Shown here one piece after another: positions 1-8,324 of a DNA stretch of 64,000 nt. The position numbers and the translations under genes were made by a program. This DNA is from Leadbetterella sp035299025. Its GTDB lineage: Bacteria > Bacteroidota > Bacteroidia > Cytophagales > Spirosomataceae. The notes under the pieces were generated by a model, which did no database searches, had not been told where the DNA came from, and worked only from the letters and a program-made list of their open reading frames with translations. Location of the stretch: the NCBI GenBank assembly GCA_035299025.1, contig DATGXK010000016.1, positions 310,001 to 374,000 on the forward strand, written 5' to 3'. Positions within the stretch are counted from its first letter, which is position 1; each line of letters starts with the position of its first letter.

Positions 1-587
1 CCATCGTTTCCAAAGGCCGCTCCTGATTCCATTTTGGCATCGTCCCAATTTTTCTGAAACTCCTCAGAATTTCTGATTATCCTCATGCCTCTACCACCAC
101 CACCGGCGGTTGCTTTAACAATAACCGGATAACCCATTTTTTCTGAAAGTGCTATGCCTTGTTCTACTGATTCTAAAAGCCCCTCAGAACCTGGAATTAC
201 CGGAACACCTGCTTTTTTCATGGTATCTTTGGCTGTTGCCTTGTCACCCATTTGGTTGATTTGGTCAGCGGTAGCACCTATGAATTTTATTTTATAGTCT
301 TCACATATTCTCGAAAACTCAGCATTTTCGGATAAAAATCCATATCCAGGATGTATGGCATCGGCATTGGTAATCTCAGCCGCAGAAATAATACTCGGTA
401 TGTTTAGATAAGATTGTTTACTGGCAGGAGGCCCAATGCAAACGGCCTCATCGGCAAATCTCACATGGAGGCTTTCTTTGTCAGCAGTAGAATATACAGC
501 CACTGTTTTTATACCCATTTCCTTACAGGTGCGTATAATCCTCAGGGCTATTTCTCCTCTATTGGCTATTAATATTTTTTTAAACAT
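1..587 (-). CDS. accC: Acetyl-CoA carboxylase, biotin carboxylase subunit (partial, N-terminal ~195 aa)
   Basis: ATP- and bicarbonate-dependent carboxylase that charges the biotin on AccB, the first half of the acetyl-CoA carboxylase reaction in the cytoplasm. Reading leftward from an ATG at 585-587, the protein begins MFKKILIANRGEIALRI, the conserved start of the family. It continues through the N-domain motif HPGYGFLSENAEF and the ATP-grasp glycine loop KATAGGGGRGMR before the window edge cuts it off; the family is usually about 445-450 aa. It is the last visible gene of a leftward operon, 26 bases after accB. Seen: N-terminal third. Known: AccB and AccC genes are commonly paired. The call is secure although the C-terminus is missing. 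Confidence 0.96.
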   Translation of the reverse strand, partial: MFKKILIANRGEIALRIIRTCKEMGIKTVAVYSTADKESLHVRFADEAVCIGPPASKQSYLNIPSIISAAEITNADAIHPGYGFLSENAEFSRICEDYKIKFIGATADQINQMGDKATAKDTMKKAGVPVIPGSEGLLESVEQGIALSEKMGYPVIVKATAGGGGRGMRIIRNSEEFQKNWDDAKMESGAAFGND

Positions 588-613
588 ATCAATTTTGTTT
601 AATTTTTAAAGAC

Positions 614-1090
614 TCATGACGGATCAACCAAGAAAAGAGGTTGGTCGTATTCCACTGGAGTGGCGTCGTCCACTAAAATCTTTACAATTTTGCCAGAGAC
701 TTCAGATTCAATTTCATTGAAAAGTTTCATGGCTTCCAGAATACAAATTACTTTACCTGAACTGATTTCGTCGCCAACTTCTACAAAGTTAGGCTTTCCT
801 GGTCCAGCTGATCTGTAGAAAGTACCAATCATTGGAGCCTTCACTTCTATCAGATTACTGCTTGTAACCACTGGTGCAGCCACTACTGGAGCCGCATCTC
901 TGGCAGGAGCTGTCACCACTTCTTGCGAAATAGAAAGAGGAGCCTCTACTGCGGGAGTCGAAACATAATGTACCGGACTTCCTCCGTTTCTTTTGATTTG
1001 AAGTTTTAGTTCCGAGGTTTCAATATTTACCTCGCTCAAGTCTGACTTTGAGATAAAATCTATTAATTTTTGAATTTCTCTGGTATCCAT
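614..1090 (-). CDS. accB: Biotin carboxyl carrier protein of acetyl-CoA carboxylase
   Basis: Carrier subunit (158 aa) that shuttles the carboxyl group between biotin carboxylase and carboxyltransferase for malonyl-CoA synthesis. The N-terminus (1-35) resembles the AccB interaction segment. A Pro/Ala/Val-rich linker covers about 38-80, and the C-terminal biotinyl domain (about 83-158) carries the canonical EAMK motif with biotin-acceptor Lys122. Length is normal for the family. It lies between efp and accC on the same strand, so it is probably cotranscribed with fabH and plsX upstream. Nothing unusual is seen; the biotin lysine and the surrounding beta-barrel sequence are intact. Confidence 0.97.
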   Translation of the reverse strand: MDTREIQKLIDFISKSDLSEVNIETSELKLQIKRNGGSPVHYVSTPAVEAPLSISQEVVTAPARDAAPVVAAPVVTSSNLIEVKAPMIGTFYRSAGPGKPNFVEVGDEISSGKVICILEAMKLFNEIESEVSGKIVKILVDDATPVEYDQPLFLVDPS

Positions 1091-1156
1091 AATTTTTATT
1101 TCGATTAGGTTTTTTACAAATGTAGTAATTCTCTAAAACCAATAATTAATATTTTG

Positions 1157-1726
1157 TTATTTCTCTTTAACTCTTGAGTCGTACTCGTAGGTTGTGGTGT
1201 TAACCTTGATGAGCTCATCATTGTTTATAAACAACGGAACTTTGATGGTTGCTCCAGTTTCTACAGTAGCAGGCTTACTTGCGTTGGTAGCTGTATCGCC
1301 TTTGAGACCTGGTTCGGTATAAGTAATTCTTAACTCTACATATGCTGGCATTTCTACCGAAAGCGGAGTCTCTGTTTCTGAATGTACTAAAATATCAACA
1401 TTTGAGCCTTCTTTCATCAAATCGGCCATCGGCACCATAGCATCGCCGAGCGAAATTTGTTCAAAGGTGTCGTTGTCCATAAAGTTATAGCCTACCTCGT
1501 CTTTGTATAAGAATTGGTAAGGTCTTTTCTCAATTCTGGCGGTTGTAATTTTTTCACCAGCGGTGAATGTATTGTCTAATACTCTACCAGTCTTGATGTT
1601 TCTGAGTTTGGTACGCACAAATGCTCCACCTTTTCCAGGTTTTACGTGTTGAAATTCCACAATGACATACAAGTCATTGTTCCACTCCATGCACAAACCG
1701 TTTCTAAAATCTGCTGTAGTTGCCAT
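1157..1726 (-). CDS. efp: Translation elongation factor P
   Basis: EF-P (189 aa) binds the ribosome between P and E sites and relieves stalling at proline-rich stretches. It has the expected three-domain architecture: KOW-like domain 1, with the GKGGAF loop at about 32-37 that carries the tip residue Lys33, then two OB folds, the last with the family's C-terminal signature (YEYDSRVKEK end). Length is standard. It starts 2 bases after the upstream secreted-protein gene and precedes accB. The tip residue is lysine, as in EpmA-type or unmodified EF-P; no modification enzyme is in the window. Confidence 0.97.
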   Translation of the reverse strand: MATTADFRNGLCMEWNNDLYVIVEFQHVKPGKGGAFVRTKLRNIKTGRVLDNTFTAGEKITTARIEKRPYQFLYKDEVGYNFMDNDTFEQISLGDAMVPMADLMKEGSNVDILVHSETETPLSVEMPAYVELRITYTEPGLKGDTATNASKPATVETGATIKVPLFINNDELIKVNTTTYEYDSRVKEK

Positions 1727-1728
1727 TA

Positions 1729-2370
1729 TTATTTTTCTATATTTGTTCTAAAACTGAAAAAAAGCGAGTTGTCTTTAATTTTCGAAAAACCCACCTTTTG
1801 GGTATCGTTATAATAATTGAAAAGTTCGTTTCCTTTATTAAATCCAAATTTAAGAGAAAAGGAATCATTGATAGTATAAACGAGGTAAATCGCTGTATTC
1901 AGATTGTTTTTCTTTGAAAAAACGTTTGTTACGCCGTTTGATTTCAGGGTAAAGTCTTTCGGAATTGCAACTTTGGTAGAGTCAAAGTTTTTGGAAAGGT
2001 TAAAATTTACAAGTTCTTGAACTATACCAAGCCCTAGACTTTTGTAAAATATTTCTCCGCCCACTGGTAAATTTATATTTGAACTGAAAAGAGTATTTTT
2101 CACAACCAATGGAGAGGTAATAGATCCCAAATCCGATGACCAACGCCCTGGTCTTGTTACCTTACCAGTATATTGAGCAGCTACTAGAATCCGAAAAGGT
2201 AGAGTTTTGTTTAATTGAATCATCTCACCTACAGATACTGAGTAGTTGTGAATATTTCCCGAAACTCCCGCCGAAAAATTGATTGTATTGAATGTTCTAA
2301 CCTCCTGAGCAATAGAGCAATGACTTATTGCAAGTAGGGAAATTAATATAACATAACAATATTTCCTCAT
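1729..2370 (-). CDS. Secreted/outer-membrane beta-rich protein of unknown function
   Basis: A 213-aa protein without a recognisable family. The start at 2368-2370 (MRKYCYVIL) is preferred over an upstream in-frame start that would run into fabH: it gives a clean signal peptide (hydrophobic 5-16, cleavage near SIAQ) and follows the fabH stop by 4 bases. The mature part has alternating hydrophobic/polar stretches and many Asn, Ser, Phe and Tyr residues. It ends in a beta-strand-like FFSFRTNIEK, consistent with a small outer-membrane barrel or periplasmic beta protein (inference). It sits inside the fatty-acid/EF-P operon, so it is probably cotranscribed with housekeeping genes. Confidence 0.75.
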   Translation of the reverse strand: MRKYCYVILISLLAISHCSIAQEVRTFNTINFSAGVSGNIHNYSVSVGEMIQLNKTLPFRILVAAQYTGKVTRPGRWSSDLGSITSPLVVKNTLFSSNINLPVGGEIFYKSLGLGIVQELVNFNLSKNFDSTKVAIPKDFTLKSNGVTNVFSKKNNLNTAIYLVYTINDSFSLKFGFNKGNELFNYYNDTQKVGFSKIKDNSLFFSFRTNIEK

Positions 2371-2374
2371 AAAA

Positions 2375-3361
2375 TCAAATTGACCACTTGACATAAACCG
2401 AACCCCAAGTAAATCCACCGCCAAAAGCAGCAAGTATGAGGTTGTCTCCTTTGTTTATCTGGTTCTGGTAATCGTAAAGACATAGCGGAATGGTAGCAGC
2501 GGTGGTGTTGCCATATCTTTGGATGTTCACCATTATTTTGTCTTCACCCACACCCATTCTGTTGGCTGTGGCATCAATGATTCTTTTGTTGGCTTGATGA
2601 GGTACGAGCCATCTGATATCATCGCTGGTGAGATTGTTCTTTTCCATTATGGCAGCTGCCACATCTGCCATGTTGGTTACGGCAAATTTGAAAACCGAAG
2701 GACCCTCTTGGTGAATGTAGTGGTAATGTTTGTCTATGGTTTCGTGCGAAGCCGGGTATTTACTACCACCACCTTTCATGATGAGGTGATTTTCTCCAGA
2801 GCCATCTGAATGAAGCATAAAGTCTATAATTCCTTCATTTTCTGTTGTAGGCTCTAACAAAACAGCACCAGCACCGTCACCAAAAAGCACACATGTGGTG
2901 CGATCGGTGTAGTCAATGATAGACGACATTTTGTCTGCACCTACTACTATTACTTTCTTGAACCTACCCGATTCAATAAACTGAGCACCAGTAACTAAGG
3001 CATATATAAATCCTGAGCAAGCTGCTAAAATGTCAAAACTGCAAATACTTGGAATACCAACTTGAGTACAAACTAGATTGGCTGTAGATGGAAACATATA
3101 GTCTGGAGTCACCGTGGCTACTATCACCAAGTCTATGTCTTTTGGGTCTGTATTGGTTTTTTCTAATAAACCTTTCACAGCCTCTGCGGCCATTACTGAA
3201 GTTCCCTTACCTTCGCCTTTAAGTACTCTTCTTTCTTTTATGCCGGTTCTGGAGGTTATCCATTCGTCGTTGGTCTCTACAATTTTTTCTAGATCGGCAT
3301 TGGTGATTACATCCTCAGGTACATACCCGTGAATGCCAGTAATGGCAGCTTTTAAATTCAT
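2375..3361 (-). CDS. fabH: Beta-ketoacyl-ACP synthase III
   Basis: KAS III (328 aa) condenses acetyl-CoA, or a branched acyl-CoA primer, with malonyl-ACP to start fatty acid synthesis. The catalytic triad is complete: Cys115 in AACSG, His255 in PHQAN and Asn285 in GNTTAA; the GGG loop near the C-terminus (GGGFTWGS) is also present. Length is typical. It follows plsX in the conserved rpmF-plsX-fabH order. Branched-chain primer use is common in Bacteroidota but cannot be read from the sequence. Confidence 0.97.
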   Translation of the reverse strand: MNLKAAITGIHGYVPEDVITNADLEKIVETNDEWITSRTGIKERRVLKGEGKGTSVMAAEAVKGLLEKTNTDPKDIDLVIVATVTPDYMFPSTANLVCTQVGIPSICSFDILAACSGFIYALVTGAQFIESGRFKKVIVVGADKMSSIIDYTDRTTCVLFGDGAGAVLLEPTTENEGIIDFMLHSDGSGENHLIMKGGGSKYPASHETIDKHYHYIHQEGPSVFKFAVTNMADVAAAIMEKNNLTSDDIRWLVPHQANKRIIDATANRMGVGEDKIMVNIQRYGNTTAATIPLCLYDYQNQINKGDNLILAAFGGGFTWGSVYVKWSI

Positions 3362-3391
3362 AGGCTTAAATTCTTAATGGTGTACAAAAAA

Positions 3392-4333
3392 TTACGAAAA
3401 TACTTCTTTTATTTTATCTACAACGTTGGATTCGATTTGTCTTTTGGCCAATAAAATCATGTTTTTAATGGCCAAAGGGGTAGAAATGCCATGGCCAACA
3501 ATCACGTTTCCGTTTACTCCAATTATTGGGCTGCCACCGGCTACTTCATAATTCATACGGTTAATGAGCGGGTCATTGATTCCTTGCGAAACGGCATATT
3601 CATAGAGAGATTCACCCATTTTGAATAAAACATTGCCCGTAAAACCTTCCGTTACGTAAACATCTGCTTTGCCTTCAAAAAGGTCTCTACCTTCTACGTT
3701 ACCTATAAAATTTATTTTTTTGTTGTTTTTGAGCAACTGATAGGCTGCCTGCGAAACGGTATTTCCTTTTTCCTCCTCTTCGCCAATATTTACAAGTCCT
3801 ACTTTCGGACTTTCTATATTTAGTGTAAATTTGGCATAAAGACTGCCGAGTTCGGCAAACTGCATCAAAACCTCTGGCTTACAGTCGGCATTGGCACCTA
3901 TGTCTAACATAAGACTGAAATTGCCATTTTTCAGTGGGAAATAGCCTGCTATTGGAGGACGTTGGATATTGCCCATGGTGCGGAGGGTAAAAAGAGACCC
4001 AACCATCATGGCACCAGTATTTCCGGCACTACAAAAGGCCGAAACCTGTCCCTCCTTTAAAAGTTTAAACCCAACTCCGATAGAAGAATTGGGTTTTTGA
4101 CTAAACGCTCTTGTAGGATGTTCGTGCATCTCGATGACATCATTGCAGAATACCATCTCAATAGCATCTTTTCTATACTCCAGATCATGTAGAACCTGCA
4201 GCATAGCATCTTGCTTACCGATTAAAACAATTTGATAGTCTTCGGGCAATTCTGAGGCGGCCATAACCGCACCTTCGATAATTGCCTTGGGAGCAAAATC
4301 GCCTCCCATTGCGTCAACTGCAATCTTTCTCAT
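3392..4333 (-). CDS. plsX: Phosphate acyltransferase PlsX
   Basis: Converts acyl-ACP and phosphate to acyl-phosphate, the acyl donor for PlsY in phospholipid synthesis; peripheral membrane protein. The 313-aa sequence opens with the family signature VDAMGGDFAPK (6-16). It also contains GNTGAMM, the LDIGANADCKPE segment and EGFTGNVLFKM. Length matches the family. It lies between rpmF and fabH in the order seen across many bacteria, which links phospholipid and fatty acid synthesis to growth. No anomaly. Confidence 0.97.
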   Translation of the reverse strand: MRKIAVDAMGGDFAPKAIIEGAVMAASELPEDYQIVLIGKQDAMLQVLHDLEYRKDAIEMVFCNDVIEMHEHPTRAFSQKPNSSIGVGFKLLKEGQVSAFCSAGNTGAMMVGSLFTLRTMGNIQRPPIAGYFPLKNGNFSLMLDIGANADCKPEVLMQFAELGSLYAKFTLNIESPKVGLVNIGEEEEKGNTVSQAAYQLLKNNKKINFIGNVEGRDLFEGKADVYVTEGFTGNVLFKMGESLYEYAVSQGINDPLINRMNYEVAGGSPIIGVNGNVIVGHGISTPLAIKNMILLAKRQIESNVVDKIKEVFS

Positions 4334-4373
4334 CGGGTTAAATTATTTTGTTAGAAACTTCAAATACTCAGTA

Positions 4374-4559
4374 TCAATTGTAGTTTTCAACTACCAATTT
4401 TCCTCTGTAGTAAAGGTTTCCTTCGCTTACATGTGCATGATGACGTAGATGAACTTCACCTGTAGTTACGTCTACTGACAATTGTTTTGCTGACAATGCG
4501 TCATGAGTTCTACGTTTGTCTCTTCTGGTTTTCGAAATCTTCCGCTTTGGATGTGCCAT
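4374..4559 (-). CDS. rpmF: 50S ribosomal protein L32
   Basis: Small basic large-subunit protein (61 aa). The start MAHPKRKISKTRRDKRR is diagnostic, followed by the HDALS and HLRHHAH segments. The four-cysteine zinc ribbon of the C+ form is absent: no cysteine is present, so this is the Zn-independent C- form. It is cotranscribed between the DUF177 gene and plsX, the arrangement found in many bacteria. The length is complete and the call is secure. Confidence 0.97.
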   Translation of the reverse strand: MAHPKRKISKTRRDKRRTHDALSAKQLSVDVTTGEVHLRHHAHVSEGNLYYRGKLVVENYN

Positions 4560-4578
4560 ATCTGTCTAAAAATTATTA

Positions 4579-5118
4579 TTACTGTTCTTTGTTTTTTATG
4601 TTCAGGAGTGCGGCCCAGCGTGGGTCTATACTCGTATCTGATTCTGGTTTTTCTGCGTTGGGGTCTATATAAACCATTACGCCGTCTTCATCCTCATCGT
4701 CCTCGTTTCGGTATCTTGGGTGCACGTGCTTCATGGGTACACTCAGGAGTATATAGTCCGAAATTAAGGCCGCTACGTTTATTTTTGGAGTTCCGAAAGG
4801 AATCATTTCCATCTCATCGGTCATTTCTTGAACCGAGTCTCCAAACTTATAAATGTGCGTTTCGTTGATTTTGAAATTTTCTGTAAACTCTTCCAAGCTT
4901 CTATCACAAACCAATCTAAGATCAGCGTCAATCTCAAACCTGAGTCTGATAAGCGTTGCGGTCTTTTCGAGCTTTAGATTCACACTGAAATTACCACCTT
5001 CAATTATGTCTTGCTCAAAGTTATCAAAAAAAGCATCTGAGCCTTCAAATTGGTACTCATAGTTTTTCTCTTCTAAACCATGAATGTTAATGTCAAAATT
5101 CGAAATTGCTTTGTTCAC
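4579..5118 (-). CDS. YceD/DUF177 family protein
   Basis: A 179-aa acidic protein of the YceD/DUF177 family, the usual neighbour upstream of rpmF; the family is implicated in 23S rRNA or ribosome-related metabolism in other organisms. The reading frame stays open to 5250, but the extra N-terminus is AT-rich, has no family similarity and covers a promoter-like site. I therefore chose the GTG at 5116-5118 (protein VNKAISNFDINIHGL). The family Cys-x-Arg-like core appears as RLVCDRSLEEF, then a second half EMEMIPFGTPKINVAALISDYILLSVP and a C-terminal acidic/Pro tail with PRWAALLNIK. First gene of the rpmF-plsX-fabH operon. Confidence 0.85.
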   Translation of the reverse strand: MNKAISNFDINIHGLEEKNYEYQFEGSDAFFDNFEQDIIEGGNFSVNLKLEKTATLIRLRFEIDADLRLVCDRSLEEFTENFKINETHIYKFGDSVQEMTDEMEMIPFGTPKINVAALISDYILLSVPMKHVHPRYRNEDDEDEDGVMVYIDPNAEKPESDTSIDPRWAALLNIKNKEQ

Positions 5119-5136
5119 TTTTTTACAGAAAGGCTG

Positions 5137-5165
5137 CAAATTTACAGCCTTTTTTTTACAACAAA
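5137..5165 (-). promoter_or_regulatory. Putative Bacteroidota promoter for the yceD-rpmF-plsX-fabH operon
   Basis: On the minus strand TAAATTTG (5144-5137) matches the -7 element TAnnTTTG, with TTTG at 5165-5162 as a -33 element and a 17-base spacer. Transcription would begin only about 10-15 bases ahead of the GTG chosen for the DUF177 gene, which supports that start. The -7 box is embedded in a GGCTG...CAGCC inverted repeat (5132-5149) that could also form a hairpin. Motif match only. Confidence 0.5.
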
Positions 5166-5264
5166 AAGTTTTGTTTGAATAAAATGCTCGATAGTTAACA
5201 AAATAAAAGAGTTTTTCCTGTTTTTCATGAATAATTCCTATTTTGCACAAAATAAAACATTTCG

Positions 5265-6029
5265 ATGATTGTTTTTGATATAGGAAATACTGACACCGTT
5301 GTGGGTTTTTTTAAAGATGGATTCGTCATTAATAAGTTAAGAATTAGGTCTTTGAAAAATGAGAATTCTATCTATTTTGAGTATAGAATTCTCAACTTTA
5401 TGTTGGAAAACAATATCGAAAAAAGGGAATTACAAACTGCCGTAATCAGTAGTGTGGTGCCGATTCTGACGCCATTTTTTGTTAATTTTTGCGAGAAATT
5501 TCTACATATAAAACCCCTGGTTGTAAACCCAGCCCAATCCGGTTTACTAAAGATAAATATTGATATGCCCGAGGAATTGGGCTCTGATTTGTTTGTGAAC
5601 GCTGTGGCTGCTTTTGAGCTAGTAAAGTCAGACTGTATGGTTGTGGATTTTGGTACAGCATTAACTTTCACTGTGATAAATTCGAATGGTCAAATAGAGG
5701 GTGTAACCATCCTCCCAGGCATCAAAACCGCCATAAAGTCACTATTTTCGGAAACTTCACTTTTACCTGAGGTTAAACTTGAAAAGCCCGAAACTATTGT
5801 TGGCAAAAATTCCATGCACGCCATCCAGGCAGGTGTTATTTATGGGTATGAAAGCTTGGTTTCTGGTTTGATAGGTAAAATTAGAACAGAAGTAGGGAAG
5901 AGTATAACCGTAATAGCAACAGGAGGTTTGTCAGCGGTTTTGACGGATATCTCTAATGAATTTGACCAAATCGATATAGATTTAACACTCAAAGGTCTTT
6001 ATCTATATGGTCAAAAAACTCAGCAATAG
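5265..6029 (+). CDS. coaX: Type III pantothenate kinase
   Basis: Phosphorylates pantothenate, the first committed step of coenzyme A synthesis; 254 aa, normal length. ASKHA-fold motifs are present: N-terminal DIGNTDT (5-11, the catalytic Asp and phosphate loop), the pantothenate-site segment PEELGSDLFVNAVAA, DFGTALTFT (phosphate 2 motif) and the C-terminal ATGGLSAV. It is transcribed divergently from the DUF177 operon. Its last 10 bases overlap the 3' end of nadD on the other strand, so the two genes converge tail to tail. Confidence 0.95.
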   Translation: MIVFDIGNTDTVVGFFKDGFVINKLRIRSLKNENSIYFEYRILNFMLENNIEKRELQTAVISSVVPILTPFFVNFCEKFLHIKPLVVNPAQSGLLKINIDMPEELGSDLFVNAVAAFELVKSDCMVVDFGTALTFTVINSNGQIEGVTILPGIKTAIKSLFSETSLLPEVKLEKPETIVGKNSMHAIQAGVIYGYESLVSGLIGKIRTEVGKSITVIATGGLSAVLTDISNEFDQIDIDLTLKGLYLYGQKTQQ

Positions 6030-6592
6030 AATTTTTTTACAGCAATGTAGGCCTCTACTGGTTCTGTTACGAGATATTTAATGTTTTTTTGTTCTTGTAA
6101 TCTCTTTCGAATATACGTAGCCGAAATATCCAATAATGGTGCTTCTACAAAGTTGACACTCGGATGCGAAGTGTAGTTGTGCGGAGCTGTATGAGGCCTT
6201 GGATAAACATATATCTTGTAGAATTCTAAAATCTTATCGTAGTTTTTCCAATTTTCAAATTGCACCAAATTGTCTTCACCCATGATCAGTACAAACTCAT
6301 GTTCAGGGTATTTGTCGGCCAAAACAGTGAGGGTGTCTATGGTGTAGCTGGGTTTTGGGAGCTTAAATTCGACGTCTGTTACTTTTAGTTTGTGATTGTC
6401 GGCAATGGCTCGCTCCACCATGGTGTAGCGATCAAATTCATGCAAAAGCGAATTGTTTTTTTTGAATGGGTTTTGCGGAGATACAATAAACCAAACCTGC
6501 TGTAAATCAGTGGTAGTAGCCATGGTGTTGGCTATAATCAAATGGCCCACGTGTATGGGATTGAAGGATCCAAAAAAAAGGCCGATTTTCAT
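6020..6592 (-). CDS. nadD: Nicotinate-nucleotide adenylyltransferase
   Basis: Adenylates nicotinate mononucleotide in NAD synthesis; cytoplasmic, 190 aa. The nucleotidyltransferase GSFNPIHVGHL motif is at 8-18 with both histidines, and the C-terminal ISATYIRKRL motif is intact. It starts inside the stop of gmk (TAATG, 1-base overlap), indicating cotranscription and translational coupling. Its 3' end overlaps coaX by 10 bases. Confidence 0.96.
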   Translation of the reverse strand: MKIGLFFGSFNPIHVGHLIIANTMATTTDLQQVWFIVSPQNPFKKNNSLLHEFDRYTMVERAIADNHKLKVTDVEFKLPKPSYTIDTLTVLADKYPEHEFVLIMGEDNLVQFENWKNYDKILEFYKIYVYPRPHTAPHNYTSHPSVNFVEAPLLDISATYIRKRLQEQKNIKYLVTEPVEAYIAVKKFYC

Positions 6593-7197
6593 TAAATGTA
6601 AACGGGTTTTGTGTCAAGATTCACATTGTCCTTACAAAAATCTTCATAAAGCTTTTTGGTTTTAATATATGAAGTTTCTAGGTCGTCATTGAGCAAAACT
6701 ACATCAAACTGGTCTTGGAATGCCATCTCAAATTTAACTTTGTAAAGTCTCTTAGATAAGCTCTCTTCGGTCTCCGTTCCACGGCCTACCAGTCGTTTTT
6801 CAAGTTCTTCCATAGACGGTACTTTTACAAATATTGCTATGGCGGTGTCTCCGAAATATTCCTTCAGTTTGAGCCCGCCTTTAACGTCTACATCGAAAAT
6901 TACGTTTTTGCCACTTTCCCAAAGCCTTTCAATTTCGGTCTTTAGAGTACCGTAGTAACCTCCTGGGTATACCTCTTCCCATTCTACAAACTCCTTATTT
7001 TTTATTTTTTCCTTAAACTCATCTATCGAAAGAAAGTAATAGTCTTTGCCGTGTACCTCGTTTCTTCCACGGCGGTCTCGGGTGCAGGCAGAAATAGAAA
7101 ATCCTAGATTTGACTGCGTTTCGAGTAGGTTTTTAACTAAAGTAGTTTTGCCTGAACCCGAGGGTGCACAAAAGATTATTGCTTTGCCTTTTTTCAT
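6592..7197 (-). CDS. gmk: Guanylate kinase
   Basis: GMP to GDP kinase, 201 aa, cytoplasmic. Walker A APSGSGKTTL lies at 11-20. The GMP-binding stretch follows with RDRRGRNEVHGKDYYF and the EWEEVYPGGYYGT lid region, then the DVDVKGG segment and the GRGTETEESLSKRL lid. All conserved residues appear present. It is the first gene of a gmk-nadD pair, with about 136 bases of upstream DNA that holds the terminator of the sigma/anti-sigma unit. Confidence 0.97.
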   Translation of the reverse strand: MKKGKAIIFCAPSGSGKTTLVKNLLETQSNLGFSISACTRDRRGRNEVHGKDYYFLSIDEFKEKIKNKEFVEWEEVYPGGYYGTLKTEIERLWESGKNVIFDVDVKGGLKLKEYFGDTAIAIFVKVPSMEELEKRLVGRGTETEESLSKRLYKVKFEMAFQDQFDVVLLNDDLETSYIKTKKLYEDFCKDNVNLDTKPVYI

Positions 7198-7275
7198 GTG
7201 TTTGTTTTTTGCAGCTAAGTCTTCAGTCCAAAAGAACAGTGGGATGTGATGACAAAGTCTGGGTGTTTCATTTTA

Positions 7276-7311
7276 AAATAAAAAAGCCACTGAAAGAAGG
7301 TTTTTCAGTGG
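7276..7311 (-). terminator. Rho-independent terminator of the ECF sigma/anti-sigma unit
   Basis: Read leftward, CCACTGAAA (7311-7303) pairs with TTTCAGTGG (7295-7287) across a short loop, followed by a T-rich run (CTTTTTTATTTT). It lies 23 bases after the stop of the 108-aa anti-sigma candidate and before gmk, so it separates the two leftward units. Confidence 0.75.
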
Positions 7312-7333
7312 ATTATTATCTTCGAAAATATTG

Positions 7334-7660
7334 TTATGATAAAAATATATCTTGGAAAACTTTGATTTTCAACAAAAAACCGGCCAGCAATAATAGTCCG
7401 ATGCCGATTTTGGCTTTGAGTTGTTCGATGGTATTTTGAGGGCAACATTTTTTCTCAACCTTGGTCTGTAGGCAATCTTTGATGGATTTTTCGAGTTGAT
7501 AACCGTCGAAACAAGGTTTGCAAACATCAACGTTTGATTTGAAATGCTCAATTTCCTCTGGAGTTGCAGAACCATCCAAAACCGCTTGAATCATCTTCAT
7601 GCATTTTTCATGATTTTCGCACTCTTCTTTCATCACCACATTACCGGAGCATTCAGCCAT
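7334..7660 (-). CDS. Putative zinc-finger anti-sigma factor
   Basis: A 108-aa protein encoded 30 bases after the ECF sigma gene, most likely its anti-sigma partner (inference from position, size and cysteines). It is rich in Cys and His: ECENHEKC near 13-20, HFKSNVDVCKPC near 40-51 and KKCCP near 70-74. A hydrophobic segment sits at about 86-98. The layout resembles RsrA/ZAS-type anti-sigma proteins, but the usual H-x3-C-x2-C is not exact: an Asn occupies the -4 position and the nearest His is eight residues before the first Cys. A C-terminal membrane anchor is possible. Whether it is a redox/zinc sensor cannot be decided from sequence alone. Confidence 0.65.
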   Translation of the reverse strand: MAECSGNVVMKEECENHEKCMKMIQAVLDGSATPEEIEHFKSNVDVCKPCFDGYQLEKSIKDCLQTKVEKKCCPQNTIEQLKAKIGIGLLLLAGFLLKIKVFQDIFLS

Positions 7661-7690
7661 CCTAAAATAAAGTTTAAAATAATCTATTTG

Positions 7691-8305
7691 TTAACGTAAT
7701 TCTTTGTAGCCCATTGACTTTGCATAAGAACGTAATTTCTCCTTCAATAAGTTCCGAGCTCTGTGCAATCTTGATCTTACAGTACCAATCGGGATGTCTA
7801 ATATCTTGGCCATTTCCTCGTAGGTGAAGCCTTCGATGTCGCAAAGTATAATGACTGTTCTGAAATCTACAGGCAAGCCGTTGAGTGCCATAGCCACTTC
7901 GTCGCCTATCATGTCTTGTACTGCTTCAATTCTCAAATCAGAGGTGCTCTCAAATTCGGCGTCTTCTGTAGAGTTGTATACAGTTTCTACTTCTTGGTAG
8001 TCAACTTTTGAAGGTTCCTTGCTTTTCTTGCGGTAGTCGTTGATGAAACTGTTCTTGAGAATTCTGAATAACCAAGCCTTGGCATTGGTGCCTTCTTGAA
8101 ACGAATTTATAAACCTAAAGGCCTTCATGTAAGTGTCTTGCACGAGGTCATTGGCATCATCTTCGTCGTTGGTTAGTCTAAACGCAAAGTTGTACATGGA
8201 GTCTATGTGAGGCATAAATTCCTTATCAAATATTCGGTATTTTTCAGTTTCCGAATATCTTGGCTTACTTTCTACAAATTCTTCTTCTTCTTCTTCGAAC
8301 TCCAT
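7691..8305 (-). CDS. ECF-subfamily RNA polymerase sigma factor (SigR/RpoE-like)
   Basis: A 204-aa group 4 sigma factor. Residues 1-12 are almost all acidic. Region 2 spans about 33-100: YNFAFRLTNDEDDANDLVQDTYMKAF, then KAWLFRILKNSFINDYRK for -10 recognition. An acidic linker follows, then region 4 at about 133-190 with the helix-turn-helix FTYEEMAKILDIPIGTVRSRLHRAR. Sequence flavour is closest to SigR-type factors controlled by ZAS anti-sigma proteins, which fits the downstream Cys-rich gene. A -7-like box lies just upstream. Target genes cannot be predicted here. Confidence 0.93.
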   Translation of the reverse strand: MEFEEEEEEFVESKPRYSETEKYRIFDKEFMPHIDSMYNFAFRLTNDEDDANDLVQDTYMKAFRFINSFQEGTNAKAWLFRILKNSFINDYRKKSKEPSKVDYQEVETVYNSTEDAEFESTSDLRIEAVQDMIGDEVAMALNGLPVDFRTVIILCDIEGFTYEEMAKILDIPIGTVRSRLHRARNLLKEKLRSYAKSMGYKELR

Positions 8306-8324
8306 ACCTATGCTTGCGTTTCTG

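Noticed and set aside
5119..5250. 44-residue N-terminal extension of the DUF177 protein
   Set aside because: The stretch is AT-rich, lacks family similarity and covers the likely promoter at 5137-5165.
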